DNA of 64,000 nucleotides. Origin: Paramacrobiotus metropolitanus. Lineage: Eukaryota > Tardigrada > Eutardigrada > Parachela > Macrobiotidae. Location: assembly GCF_019649055.1 (NCBI RefSeq), contig NW_026570261.1, positions 682,001 through 746,000 on the forward strand. Reading direction: 5' to 3'. Position numbers and translations under genes: made by a program. The stretch's first letter is position 1; every line of letters starts with the position of its first letter. The notes below the pieces were generated by a model. That model worked only from the letters and a program-made list of their open reading frames with translations, did no database searches and was not told where the DNA came from. Below are positions 42,660-55,165 of this stretch, in pieces.

Positions 42660-45256
42660 ATGGCGAATATTAGTCCCAGAATGGACTATCACGTTAAATC
42701 AATTATCAGCGGCGACGTAATCAAAAGAAATCATGACGAAAATGGTGCCGAAGTCATCGGCAGCAGTCTGCAGTATCAGTATTCCCATGCAGACTATATT
42801 GGAAAAGGATCATTTGGAGTTGTTTACAAAGCCAGGATAACGAAACGTGGCAGCTACACGGGAGAAAATGTGGTAGCGGTCAAAGTGATGCATACCGCAC
42901 CTCACTCCCAGCCGGCTGATAAGGACGAAACCTGGATGAAAGCCTTAGCAAGATTGAGAAAACTCACTCAACTATCTCATAAGCATCTCGTGCTTTACCA
43001 TAAAGTGTCCATCTTTAGAGCTTCCGGAGGAGCGACCGTCGAGCTCGCCATGGATTATCACAATGGTGAAATTTCAGTTTTGTGGTGCTGCATTCAAGTA
43101 ATGGGCTTATCCGCTATACTGTTGTTTATTGCAACCCACCATTTGCTTTAGGTGACCTTGCTTCTTTTCTTGGAGAAGTGAAGAAAAATGGAAAGTTACA
43201 AGATACTTATACTCATAGAAAGGTTATTAAATTTACGAAACACATAACTCTTGGACTGGCGTTCCTGCATCATAATGGTATTATTCATGGAGATTTAAAG
43301 CCCAGAAACATCCTAGTTAAAGTTGTGCGTGGTGGCTGCGAAACGCTTCTAATCGGTGATTTAGACGATTTAGTACAAATGCACGAAAGAGAAACTTGTT
43401 CCCGAGATATTTCGCAGTTTCGCGGCACGACACGCTATATGTCACCGGAGATGCTGAAAAAATTCGCCCAAACAGTGCTTGAGCTACCTCGACCAGGACG
43501 GAAAACGGATATTTGGAGTCTCGGTTGCATAATGCTGGAGATGGCCGAAGCGCTTATTAGTATATCCAAAAAGCGACTCGTAAAGGACGGGAATGTTGTG
43601 AACGCTGGGAGCGCTCTTACTGATCAGCAATATATTAACTTCATCATCGATGGCTTCGTGCCATACGTGAGTGACAACATTGAGGAAATCTGGGCGCGTC
43701 TCATACGAAAGTGTTTGGATCCAATTAATCACATCAGAATATCTGCACATACACTATTAAATTTTTTTGAGCGGCAAGAGGAGCAGTTTATAGTGTTCTT
43801 TCGTAAAGACGGTCGTTTCAGCGATAATATTTTGATATTCGATCCAGTTTATGGTTCATTTGAAGTTCGAAAAGTGCTTGATGCACCATCGACATTGTGG
43901 GGGACCTCTGCCCGGCTTTTATCAGGAACAGGATCAGAAATAATCTTCGTACAAAGAGGAAGAGTCGGCGCGGTGGAAAATGACGTGTTCCACTTTTGGA
44001 ATGTGATCAAAGGAAAATGGCGTACGGTAATACCTTCGGTGAAGATATGGCCTATAAGCAGGATTATAGCCAAGGACAAGGTGTACCTTTGGCACAAGGA
44101 CAATTTCTTCGCGGAAATGGACGTTTCGACCGGTTCTGTTAAGCCTCTGACGTCTCCTCCAAAAACTCTTTCGTACGCATGCAGTGGTTTCCCAATCAAT
44201 AAAAATGCGGAAGCGTGAAACCGACAGCGCAATCATTTCCCTACAGAAACTGGCGTCATGCGCATAGTTTAAATTTCTTCGATGTAGCTGGTAAATATTA
44301 ACATCAGTACGAGGAGGGAACAAGCATCTTCGGTAGCGCGTTTGAATAGTCAGGACACTTTGAACACTCGTGTGGCTGCAAATCTGGCTTAACAGTCAAC
44401 CGCGGAAGGCTGGCAATCCACGTTTAACTTGGCCACTGTCAGTCAGGGCACCCATCCACGGTTGACGGTGAGGTTCACGCAGATGGGCAACATTCCACGG
44501 GTGGCTTTTAAGTGAATCATGCTGTCGCACCACTTGACGCACAGTGTTCAAAGTGTCTCGACTATTCAAACGCGCTACCGAAGATGCTTGTTCCCTCCTC
44601 GTATAGCCCGATACTAGCCGGTTTCGGACAGGAATGCGAATGCGCTCGGTCTCCTAGTCTCGTTAAGTCTCATAGGACAGTTAAAGATTCTAAAACAGGT
44701 CTTCAATTGCAGGGTTTACCCCCATCACGGTGCAGCGGCAAAGAATGGCGAGCATATATTTTATGTTATATGGCGACACCTGTTTCGATACGACACGATG
44801 AACAACGAATGGAAATCTCTACCAGATTTGCCAGAGCTTCGCTGGTACTTTTCCATGGCAGCGGTTGGCAGCTACGTATATATTATGGGGGGAACCATAT
44901 CCACAGACGGTGATATGGAGCATACTGCAACGGCTGGCTGCATTCGACTGAACGCGGATACCATTAATCCTGTGTGGGAAAAGATTCAGCCACTTTCCCA
45001 ACCAAGAAGCAGCCACGCCGCTTGCGTTGTCAAGGAGCGAATATACGTCTGCGGCGGCAGACATGATGAAGAACATGGCCTTGCAATCGAGTGTTATGAT
45101 ACAAAAAGCAACACAGGATGGTCCACCGTCAACCTATTGGAAAACGGTATCCAACGGTTATCGTACTTTGCGGCAAGTTGCAAACCGTGGTTTTCTGTGC
45201 TTTCAGCGCTGACTATTGATGTAAATAGCGATATTGTGGTATACATTCCTGATTAA
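42660..45256 (+). CDS. K4: protein kinase-kelch fusion, intact
   Basis: Exons 42660-43065, 43152-44172, 44713-45256 (1971 nt, 656 aa); phases agree. Kinase about residues 44-330: IGKGSFGVVYKAR, K75 in VVAVKV, catalytic loop HGDLKPRN (D183; HRD arginine is Gly), DFG position D-L-D (D205, glycine lost), activation end RGTTRYMSPEM, helix F DIWSLGCIMLEMAE. Residues about 345-656 form a kelch-like beta-propeller half (VYIMGGT, RIYVCGGR, blade pattern W-x-x-L/I-x-P). Cytosolic; no signal peptide or membrane segment. A protein kinase joined to a kelch propeller is a rare animal architecture. Intron 2 holds a 292-bp MITE. The exon 2 donor (TC|GTACGC) was chosen by phase; another donor is possible. 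Confidence 0.85.
44310..44601. mobile_element. Tc1/mariner-like MITE in K4 intron 2
   Basis: Inverted termini of about 45 bp beginning CGAGGAGGGAACAAGCATCT, flanked by TA dinucleotides (44308-44309, 44602-44603). 292 bp, no ORF. Confidence 0.85.
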
Positions 45257-46876
45257 AAGGCTTTCGTTAAGCGGTTTTTCGCAAAAGTTTGGACGTGAAC
45301 GGATTTTAGCTTGGTGATAATTTATTATTGTTATTGCTTTAAGAGCAGACACAACCCGTTTAACGGGACTTCAACGTCTGGTCGGTACAAAAGCAAAAAT
45401 CTGCATTAAGATTACGACAGATGAACCATTCGGAGAGAAAATTTAAAAAAAACCCACACCATCAACACTGAGTATCAGCATATTAACTTTTTGTATGCGC
45501 TCAAAAATGTCCTTTAAACGCATGGCCAACGCCCCTTCCCCAATCTTCGAAAATAAAAAATGTTGAAAGAAAACAGGAACCAGGTACAAGGCAAACGCCA
45601 TCTCTTTCCCCTCGCTTTAGTACCGTTTATCTCTTTCCCTGCTGCATCGCTGCCGTGTGTGAACGCACACGTGACACATTTCACTCCGCTATTTCACATC
45701 TAAACCGGTTTTACGGCTGCGGCAGATTACGCAACTGAACCTGTGTACAGATAAGAGCGCTGTGCCGCCTGTGAAGAGGCTGAATCAAAGCGTCACGTGT
45801 GCGTTCACACACGGCAGCGATGCAACAGGGGAAAGAGATAAACGGTACTGAAGGGAGGGGAAAGAGATGGCGTTTGCTTTGAACTTGTTGCAGTTGTGTT
45901 GGTCTGTTGAAGATGTATAGTTAATTAATTTCTCTTGTTGTCAGTTGTCCCTTCTTTTTTCTCGTGTTTACTGCGTTTTTGCAAGGCAGTGCCACAATAC
46001 TGACATTTTTTGCAATGTGATCGATATCGAAAGGCCGGACTACGATTACTATTGAACACACCCCCATTCCTAACCCTGATCGAAGAAAAAACAGTGATCC
46101 CAGGTCAGTTTTCGGCAATATAAGGTATTTATTCCGGGGTCTGAAATTTCTGAAGGAGTGGCACTGCAAAACGCTCCCTCAATGGGGTATTTTGTCGGGG
46201 AGGCCCTCTACAGCTAGGAGGGTGGCTACTGTATTCAAAATACGATGAGCGACCATTCTGATACCGGTCAGTACCTTTCTTCGTGAAATGCAAGCGCACT
46301 TTACTTTCGCCGACTATACAGGCATGCAAGCTCTCAGACAGTAACAAAGCGGGAAGATAATAAATACACACGCATAGAGTTACGGTGCTATGCGGTGCAA
46401 ACGATCGTTATTGCATGCTGTTTTAAATTTATCACAACACCTGTCAAGAGAACGCAAACACCGAGGTATTCTTATCACAAATTTCAGAGTGCATAATGGC
46501 AAGACCACTATAAGCAAACATCACTATCTGTAAAGTACTGCTCCGCTTCTAAGGAACTCTAGAAGCCGTCTAAACCATTCATTATGTCCAGCAACGTTTA
46601 CTGAACGGATTTCACAATACATGTTTATGATTACGTGACTGCGGTTTTTCGGTTGTGTTATCTTGTCACGATAGCTTTATTTCATAAGCTGCATTATGGT
46701 TTCTTAGTATTGCTGCTTTAAAATGCCGTTAGTACTGTATATTCAGGCTAGATAACTATTTTAGCGGCTTTTGCTACTGGTAGATGAAACCCACTATGAA
46801 GGGAGCAATGAATCTGGGCACCATTTTGCCCAAGGAATTTATATTGCGCTGAACGGCAAGCAGATTTATACCTGGT
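45257..46876. other. Spacer between K4 and K5
   Basis: No gene. It contains the foldback element at 45591-45877 and, from about 46280 on, sequence duplicated from the K3 upstream region. Confidence 0.6.
45591..45877. mobile_element. Foldback/MITE-like inverted repeat
   Basis: Arms of about 95 bp starting GCAAACGCCATCTCTTTCCC, including TGCCGTGTGTGAACGCACAC, around a unique centre near 45700-45770. Target duplication not clear. Confidence 0.8.
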
Positions 46877-49103
46877 ATGTATCTGCTAAAGAAAATTGTG
46901 AAGAACAGCGGGTTCCAAAATGACAATGCAGCTGGAGGGATTGCCCCCCAAGGCAGTTTCGAAATAGTTGGTTATGAGGACGCAGCGGAACGGATTTACG
47001 ATGACGATACAACGGAAACAAACGACAACGACGATGCAGCCGAAGTCATGGGAAGAAATATGCAGTACCGTTACTCAAATGTTGACTATATTGGACGGGG
47101 ATCGTTTGGCGTTGTGTATAAAGCCAAAGTAACAAAACGTGGCAGTTATACCGGAGAGCAGATTATCGCTGTCAAAGTGATACACGCTTACAACCACTCT
47201 ACGGATGCGGAGGAAAAAGAACGTTGGACGAATGCCTTGACAAGACTGAGGAGGCTCACTGAACTATCTCACAAGCATCTCGTGGTTTATCACAAAGTTT
47301 CCATCACCCCTGCTTCCGGTGGAGTGATTGCCGAGCTGGTTATGGATTACTACAAAGGTGATCTAAATTTGAATTTTTTTATGAACTTAAAAGGGTAGTA
47401 ATTTCAAAGGGGGCATTTACTTTTTAAGTTCTTAGCCTTCTACTGACCTTTTACACACACACTTTTTTAGGTGACCTTGCTTCGTTCCTGAAGGACACAA
47501 AGGAGAATGAAGACCTTCGAAACAGCTTCAATTATAGAAAGGTTATAAAATTCACCATATATATAGCTCGTGGATTGGAGTACCTGCATCGGAATGGCAT
47601 AATTCATGGAGATCTGAAGCCCGAAAACATCCTTGTACAAATCGCAGAAGGTGGCCGTGAAAAGCTTCGAATCGGCGATTTGGACGACTTAATACAAATG
47701 CACCAAAGCCACACTTGTTCCGAAGATTTTTTGAAAATTCGTGGCACAACACGGTATATGTCACCGGAAATGCTAATTAAATTTATCAAAACAGCAGAGT
47801 CATTACCACCAGGAAGGAAGACGGATATCTGGAGTTTGGGCTGCATAATTCTGGAAATGGCCGAATGCTCTAAAAATGTATCCAAAAAGCAACTCGTAAT
47901 GGACGCGAACGTTGTAGATGGAGGAAGCGAAATAAGTGAAACCCAGTACGCTACGCTGATCATCGACGGTTACGTGCCGTTTGTGGATGGCGCCATTGAA
48001 GAAAACCTGGGGCGTGTCATCCAGCAGTGCCTGCGTCGAACAGTTGGAGAGAGAATATGCGTAGACGCACTGCTGAGTGTCTTTAAGATTCAAAAGAAAC
48101 AAGTTATACTATTTTTTCCACACCCCGGCCACATCGATCAGGTGTTGATATTTAATCCTTCGACCAGTTCCTTTACTGTTCGGGAAGTGCTTGGGTCACC
48201 AGCAGCCCTATGGGGACCATATGCCGTGTTAGCCGGTCCAAAATCAGAGGTGATATTCGTACAGCGAGTAAAAACTCGTGCGGGTAGCGCAAATAATGTG
48301 TTCCACTTCTGGAATCTGATGGAAGGGAGATGGCGTGAGATTACGCCTTCCAGGCAGTCATCATTCAGTGAAGCGATTGTAGTGAAGCACCGGGTTTACC
48401 TTCGGAATAAAATGAAATTCTTTGCGGAAATGGACGCTTTTACTGGTCGGATTGCTTCCCTGAAGACACCTCGAAAAGCTTATCAGTATGCAAAAATATT
48501 TTTGTCAGTTTTATTTTTTAAATTCTAACAAGAATTTTCAGTTGCAGTCTTGATCCAAGTGCAGTGGCAAAATGTGGCAAATATATATTCTATGTCACAT
48601 GGGACTGCTTGCTGCGATACAATACGGAGAACCACGAATGGCGGTCCTTGCCGAATTTGCCAGAGAAGCGATGGGACTTTGCAGTGGCGGTCGTTAATGG
48701 ATACATGTACGTTATCGGCGGCAAGGTACCTGATTCTGTAGGCGGCGACACAGACCGTATCGCAACAGCTGATTGCATTCGTTTGAATCTGGATGCTCCT
48801 GATCCTACTTGGGAAAACATGTCGCTGCTTGCGCAACCCCGATACTGGCATGCGGCTTGCGTTGTCCAGGATAGGATATATGTCTGCGGTGGTAGACATG
48901 CTGCAGAACAGCACGCACTTGCAATAGAGTTTTATGATACCAATAACGACGCAGAATGGTCGATCGTAAGCTTGCTGGAGAAAGATGAACAAATGATATC
49001 TAATTTCGCAGCAAATATTAAGCCCGGGGATCCGTGGTATGGAGTATTGAGCGCGTTGACTGTTGATTTGGAAAGTGAGATTGTCATAAACATTTCTGTT
49101 TGA
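46877..49103 (+). CDS. K5: protein kinase-kelch fusion, intact
   Basis: Exons 46877-47357, 47471-48485, 48542-49103 (2058 nt, 685 aa); GT-AG, phases agree. Closest to K3. An acidic N-terminus (IYDDDTTETNDNDD) precedes the kinase: IGRGSFGVVYKAK, IIAVKV, HGDLKPEN, GDLDDL at the DFG position, RGTTRYMSPEM, DIWSLGCIILEMAE. The C-terminal half has kelch-type blades (HVLIFNPS-like, YMYVIGGK, RIYVCGGR, YWHAACVV). The lysine and both aspartates needed for catalysis remain, although HRD and DFG are both altered, so activity is uncertain. The upstream 600 bp are duplicated at K3, suggesting shared control. Confidence 0.85.
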
Positions 49104-50492
49104 AGTTACTAAGTTTGTAACCAAGCAGCGTATTTCAGAAATGTCTTGAGGTCGGTTCTTGCGAGAACGCATTCGCCGAGGCATCGGTTGCACAGCAGTC
49201 GCATCACAAAAATCATTTTGCATAAATTACTGGAGTTTTATAACTTAGTTTATGTATAATGTCTGTTTCCCGAAGCAGACAGCGATAAATAAAGTTCTGT
49301 ATCGCATATACAGAGTATACTTACTTTCGCAATGCTTTAGCGTTTCGGTTGTATTATGTAGAATCGAATTCGTAAATAATAGTTTAGAGAGAAAATTGGC
49401 GAACACCTTGTCTCGTTACTTTGTCAGCAGGCATTTTGCCGCCGGCATTACGGGTATTACGACATTGCGGGTATGTATGTAAGACAGTTGCACATGCCAT
49501 GCATGTGATACGAAAATGGAAAGACCGAAAGTCTTGAAGTACTTGTACGTGTAACATGTCTACCGCGCATTTAGTACGCGCTTCTAGCATTTCGATATTA
49601 TGCCATTGTGGTCCACATCAGTCATCACCGATTTGACACTGCTGAGAGCTCCCGTGCTGGACGACGCGATGGCTCCTACTCCTAGAGTAGGTTCACTGAG
49701 AAAACAGCAATAATGAATCACTTTATAATTAATTTGACAATAACTATGCGTAAAGTACGGTGAGCCGGTTAAGGAAGTATTTGCAGGATTACGTACACTA
49801 GTTGCGCTACAACACTGGGATCGAAACCGCCGCCCGTTGCCCATACGCTCCCGGGCCTCGGCCACCATAAAAAACTGAAAGAATTCGTCCTGTGTCAGAG
49901 TTTCTTACCGTATCAATATGGTTATATGGATACCATGAAACTTTCGTCAATTTTTTCAGGTTGTGTACTTTGTTACGTTTACTGTTCTGTTTTCGAAATG
50001 AACGGATACCGAAGCAGAGTGAAGTTCTCATAAACTGAAACGAATTTAACAATTAGCAGCCTCTCATGTGCATTGCTATTTCAGTCGGCAGTACAAATAT
50101 TGATTACTTTGTATGTGATTTATCGTAACTGTGTTCTCCGCGTAGGACCCTACTCTGTAGTTAAAATGTTTTGTTTCAGTTTACACAAAAAAAATGTTAC
50201 AAGATAACAGATGCTAACATATAAGTAAAGCCGTCAACAGTATAATCCTGACTCTGAGGAGGAATTTCTTGACTCTGAAGAGGAATAAACTTACCTGTAT
50301 GTCTTATATGTACCTGTGTCCTGCACAATACTCGTAATTTTGATTAATGCAGCATTCTGTTGGCTATCAGCATGTGCAGCGACGGCCGCGTAAACTTTCC
50401 TACCGGTGCCGGTACTTCTCTTTCTGTAGCGTTAGCTCTTGTACTTTGTTCTATGGTTCTATGTAAAATAAGCTAGGCTTTCGGAACAAATG
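49104..50492. other. Spacer between K5 and arm 2
   Basis: No gene. Bases about 49820-50060 resemble 34735-34975 (shared GGCCACCAT and AAACTGAAACGAAT contexts), another trace of segmental duplication. Confidence 0.55.
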
Positions 50493-51714
50493 TTTTCAGA
50501 TGACAGAATGCCGGAAACAGTTCCCAAATATATGCAAATATTATGAAATACTGTAGCTGTGCGTGAAAACCAGCACGAACATCTCAGTTGGAATCTCTGA
50601 GGCTCACCCATAATGTCACCAACATTACATTATTACTGTAATTCATCTTCCCCACATAATGTTTCACGTCAAATTTATAAAACAAGAACATAAATTTAAA
50701 CCGAGAAGTTGTGGATGCACTACACCAAGTAGAAAATGTCACCAACACGGGAGCAGAACGATAGATCAGTTTATGTCATTTACTGTATCTCCTTCCCCGT
50801 CTCGTGTTCCACACCCACACGCACACACTCATCTCATTCGCGGGCCCCACAGGAAGCAGTGTAGCGTCAAGCCCGCTTCAGTTTCATCTTGACAGAGCTT
50901 CCGCCCACGATGTCTTCCGAAAGTCGGCACTCATGCAGCTGCCAGCGGTCCGCATCGGGGTCGTACACTTCGATGCTGGCGTCGTCAGCATCGCGGATTC
51001 GGCGATCCCACGAAGCGTTCCCACCCAGGACGTACAACTTCCCCTGCAGACACGCACAGGCTGGCTCATTGCGCGGATGGACCAGATCGCCTGTCGATGC
51101 CAAAAACAACAAGCGCAATTAAGAACCGTCATTCCCATTACCATGCCCATGTGCAGCCGTCGGCTTAATGAGCTGCACACGAGCCAAGACCGGACTTCAC
51201 CGGGCTCGACAAGTGAGAGCGAAGATAGCCGCAAGACGGGCCATTGACGGCTGATGTAGCCTAGCCGTATGTACATCCACTGACGGCACCAAGAAAACAC
51301 AAACTGTGTGATGTCGAAAAATCCGACGTATGGGCATACTATACGATAGGGTTCAACATCTGGACAGTATGGCCAACCACGCTTGGGCGTAACATTTTGA
51401 CCTGCAGTTTTATGCCTTGAAAATGTATTTTTTTCGGCAGCTGCGGAACTGCAAGTCAAAATGTAACTCATATGGAGGGTTTTTCCAAGTTCGCTTGCTA
51501 ATAGTTGTATGTAACGCGTGCAAAGTGTAGCTGCGTAGGGTAGCGGGCCGTGGTATGGAGCGTAGCGTAACCCATGAATTTGTATTTCTAGCCGCTGTAT
51601 CTTTACGCAGAGAATAGATAACTACTGGGCTTGTATGCGTCTGGTCTATGACAGTGTGGCAGTCCAGCTCTCGGCGTCACGCGTGCAGAGTCGGTTCTGG
51701 TACAGTACAACTAA

Positions 51715-51877
51715 GGCCTCGTCCCGATTTCGAAGCGAATCTCGCTATGGTACGGTTGCTCAACCGCACGAGGTGCTGTATGCAGTGGCCACGCCTACAG
51801 ATACAGTACGCGAAGCCACCTCGCGAGGTGGAGTTGCTGTATCTCAACGAGATTCGCTTTGAATTCGGGACGAGGCC
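51715..51877. mobile_element. Small MITE, arm 2 copy
   Basis: Counterpart of 40878-41041 with TAA on both sides in this orientation (51712-51714, 51878-51880). Confidence 0.8.
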
Positions 51878-52013
51878 TAAGATACTAAGCTCCTGCCTTC
51901 TTTCAGCCATTGATTGGTGGCGGGATTGTAGGCCTCCACGCGCACACAGCCTTCCATTTCACCGGCTTCCAGGCCTGCCGTGCTTCCCCTTCGCAATACA
52001 CCGCCAGACTTAA

Positions 52014-52696
52014 GGAAAATGGCCCGGTACATAGGGCCCAAGATGGTATACGTACACTAAAACTTACGCTTGCAGCGCACTCCGAATGACTTTTTTGTAA
52101 TACTTTATGTCATTGTAAAGCTAAATGATTTGTTTACATTGTTCTGAAAACCGTTTGCGCGCGCAACATCCGGTCGCCGAGATATGGTGAAACAAAATGG
52201 GGAAAAAGTTTAAATGCATTGTCGTGCACCAAACGTCTGGTTACCACCCGATCTTCTTGAAACGTTGCTGTAAAAGACACATGGCCGTAAAGTCGAAAGT
52301 GAACCAATATCAGAATTACAGCATCTTTTTCCGATTTTAAAATGAATTTCAAAAATTTTGAAATTTGTTTTAAAATTATGGGAAGCGTTAAGAACCTGAA
52401 AATGGTTCACTTTCGACCTTATGGTGATGTGTCTTTTACAGCAAAGTTTCAATTGAAGATCGGATAATAACCAGACTTTTGGTACACGACAATGCATTTA
52501 AACTTTTTGTCCATTTTGTTTCGCCATATCTCGGTAACCGGATGTTGCGCGCGCAAACGGTTTTCAGAACAATGCAAACAAATCATTTAGCTTTGCAAAG
52601 ACATAAAGTATTACAAAAAAGTAATTCGGAGTGCGCGCAAGCGAAAGTTTTAGTGTATGTATACCATTTTGGACGCTATGTACCGGGCCATTTTCC
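52014..52696. mobile_element. Foldback element, arm 2 copy
   Basis: Counterpart of 40068-40740; nearly complete palindrome bounded by GGAAAATGGCCCGGTACATA and its reverse complement. Confidence 0.8.
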
Positions 52697-54009
52697 TATG
52701 ACTATGCTGTAGGCACTCTTGTCCATAGCACTCATACCGACACAGTCATACTCATACCCACTACGTAAATCAGTCCGTCGGGCGCCACACACGCAGCGCA
52801 ATTGTAGCGGGCGCTGGGCGTAATCGTGCAACCGGCTCCAGGCGTTGGCGGCTGGATCGTAGGCAAAGGCACCATTGCTAACGTGTCCATCTTCCGTTTC
52901 TCCACCGAACGCATACAACAGCCCGCCATACGCCACCATCACCAAATTCATCAGACCGACGGGTAGTGGGGCCACCGCACTCCATGAATTACTCTTCGGG
53001 ACATATGCTTCGACGGACGACAGTACTGGCACCGGAACTGGCATTTGCCCATAGCCACCGGCCACGAAAACGCGACCATCAAGGACAGCCGCAGCTTCGC
53101 TGCTGCGCACTGTCTGCATGGCGGCCAGTGCCATCGGTGGTCCGCTCAGGCGCGTGTAGCTGTGGTCGCGCTGGACCGCTTCCACTCCTTGTATGGAGAT
53201 CAACATCATCCGGCCATCGTCCAGCATCGCGACGTTGGGATACTCACCGAGCGGCGGCTGATCGGTCAGGCGCCACACTGCCGGGATCGACGGACTGAAG
53301 ACCTGCACCGCACTAGCCTCCCAATTGTCTTCCCAGTTCTCCACGCAGACGAGCACTTCCTGCGCCCCTACCACCAACACAACACGATCAATGGATTCTC
53401 ATTGTCCGCGATAAACTGCATGAGACGTGCAAGCGACAACATGAACAACAATCACTCTCCGATTAATCACAACACGATTAATGGATGCAAGCGACAACAT
53501 GAACAACAATCACTTTACTTCGAGATATCATCCGTAAATTTGCGAACCCACAAAACACGAATCGTAGTTACCACTGTACAGGGATTATCTCCCACTAACC
53601 ATATGCATGCCGCGGGGTGGTGTTTTGCACTGTCCCACCGGCTATCCCCGTCGTCGCACTGGCCAAGGCCGCCGCGTACTGCAGTCGGCACGGACAGTCT
53701 GCAGGACCGCGGACACGTGCAGCAGCCGTCTGGGACGGTCATAATCCAGCCAGCGCCGCACCGCCTCCCACACTTCATCCTCACAGTACACCCCCACATC
53801 ATCCGACCCAATCAGCGCAGTGAGCTGCAACACAAACACGGGTGTTACAGGCACTATGCTGACCCGCCATTCACATAAATTCGTCGACCGCCTAGTTTCT
53901 TTGCGTTTCTTCGAACAGCTTAAGTTCTTCTTTGCGGCCGCCCTGGTGGCGGTCGGTACACATGATAGTCGACACAGTGTTCAATGAGCGTGATTGTGCT
54001 CTACACATG

Positions 54010-54190
54010 TGGCACATGTACAGTAAATAAAAAAAAAACAAGCATCAAATTAATAACTAGCAAAAATAATGATAACTGATAAATAATAACTAGTGCAGTA
54101 GCAGCTAATAATAATAACTGATAACTAGCAACTAATGCATACTAATAATAACGATTAATAAACACAAATAATAATAAATACAGTAATTAC
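54010..54190. repeat. AT-rich simple repeat in pseudogene intron 2
   Basis: Imperfect runs of AATAATAACTGATAACTAG type. This stands where arm 1 carries hAT element B. Confidence 0.6.
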
Positions 54191-55165
54191 TGTATCGCCC
54201 TATCAGTCCGGCTTGCGTACCTGTTCCGCCTCGATCTGCAGAAAGTCCTCGCTCTGCGCTAGGCGCAAAAAGTGTGGATGGATGAAGGCTTAGGGCTAGG
54301 GCGGCGTCGAGCAGGCGAGGATGGTGGTGCTGCGCCGCCAGAGCGTGGACGGCCAGGCAGGTGGACAAGCTCAGCTTCTGCTCCACGTACTCCCAGCATA
54401 TCCCCGCCACGGCGTCCATCTGCAGAAATTGCGCCGCAACCAAGAGAGACTCCATGTTCTCCTCACTAATGCGCAGATCCAGCGTGTAGGCGAACTGCAC
54501 TAGTCTGCGGAATGTGATCAGTATTGTGCAGTTTACACTGGGAAATGCTTGTAAGTTGTAACACAACTTAAGCCAACACGATTTACCAGTGGCGTAACAG
54601 CTCAGCGATTTGCGGCCACGCCAAACACGTACTCGTTCAGTGTGCGACTGTCGATGCTCTTCAGCTGCAGATCGCGCTGCGAGGACTCTTTCCAGTCGTG
54701 CGTGAAGAGCGAACGAAAGTATCCACTGTGGACGGTGAGGACGTTGCGATGGCAGGGGATACCAAGCGCCGTTTCTTCGCTACCCTTCAGCACCACATCG
54801 CATAGGGTTCCTGTTGACTGCAGTTCATGCAGTCTACGCAGGAATTCGTCGGCCAAACAACCATGACTGTGAGGAGGCGAATCTGCAGAACAAACAGGCT
54901 TCGACATGCTGATACAGTGGAGAGCGTTCTCTGAACGATTATAAAATGTCTCTTCAGCGTTTATAATAATATAAATACAAACTCGCACTAAAAGCTATGT
55001 AAAAAGTGAAGTAAAGGGAGATCCCAGAATCTATATTCTAGATGCGGGAAAGGGAGCTGCAACGCAGCAACTGAGCAAGTTAGCAATCTGCACTCGGCAG
55101 AGGCAAAAACCGTAACCGCCGCCCTGAGAGCCTCGTCGAGCACAGACAATTGTACCGAACATTCC

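Larger units (their letters stand above)
50867..54907 (-). pseudogene. KLHL copy 2: degenerate BTB-BACK-Kelch gene
   Basis: Exon equivalents: 54907-54633, 54504 to about 54220, 53824-53600, 53367-52758, 51988-51897, 51090-50867. Lesions against copy 1: net +7 nt near the end of exon 2; a 22-nt deletion in exon 3; +1 nt in exon 4 near 52828; loss of a base next to the exon 5 acceptor; exon 5 donor GT changed to GC. The shift from exon 2 yields a TGA early in exon 3. Exon 1 and exon 6 remain open, and exons 4 and 6 are almost identical to copy 1. The multiple lesions make this a pseudogene unless a truncated BTB-only product is used. Confidence 0.85.
50493..55165 (-). repeat. Inverted duplication, arm 2
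   Basis: Reverse-complement partner of 36235-42533. It lacks both hAT elements and the 300-bp insertion of arm 1. It retains the foldback element (52014-52696) and the small MITE (51715-51877). Confidence 0.9.

Noticed and set aside
52676-53380. Reading arm 2 exon 4 as an independent kelch gene
   Set aside because: It is the frame-shifted exon 4 of the KLHL pseudogene; its C-terminal end runs out of the kelch frame after an inserted base.
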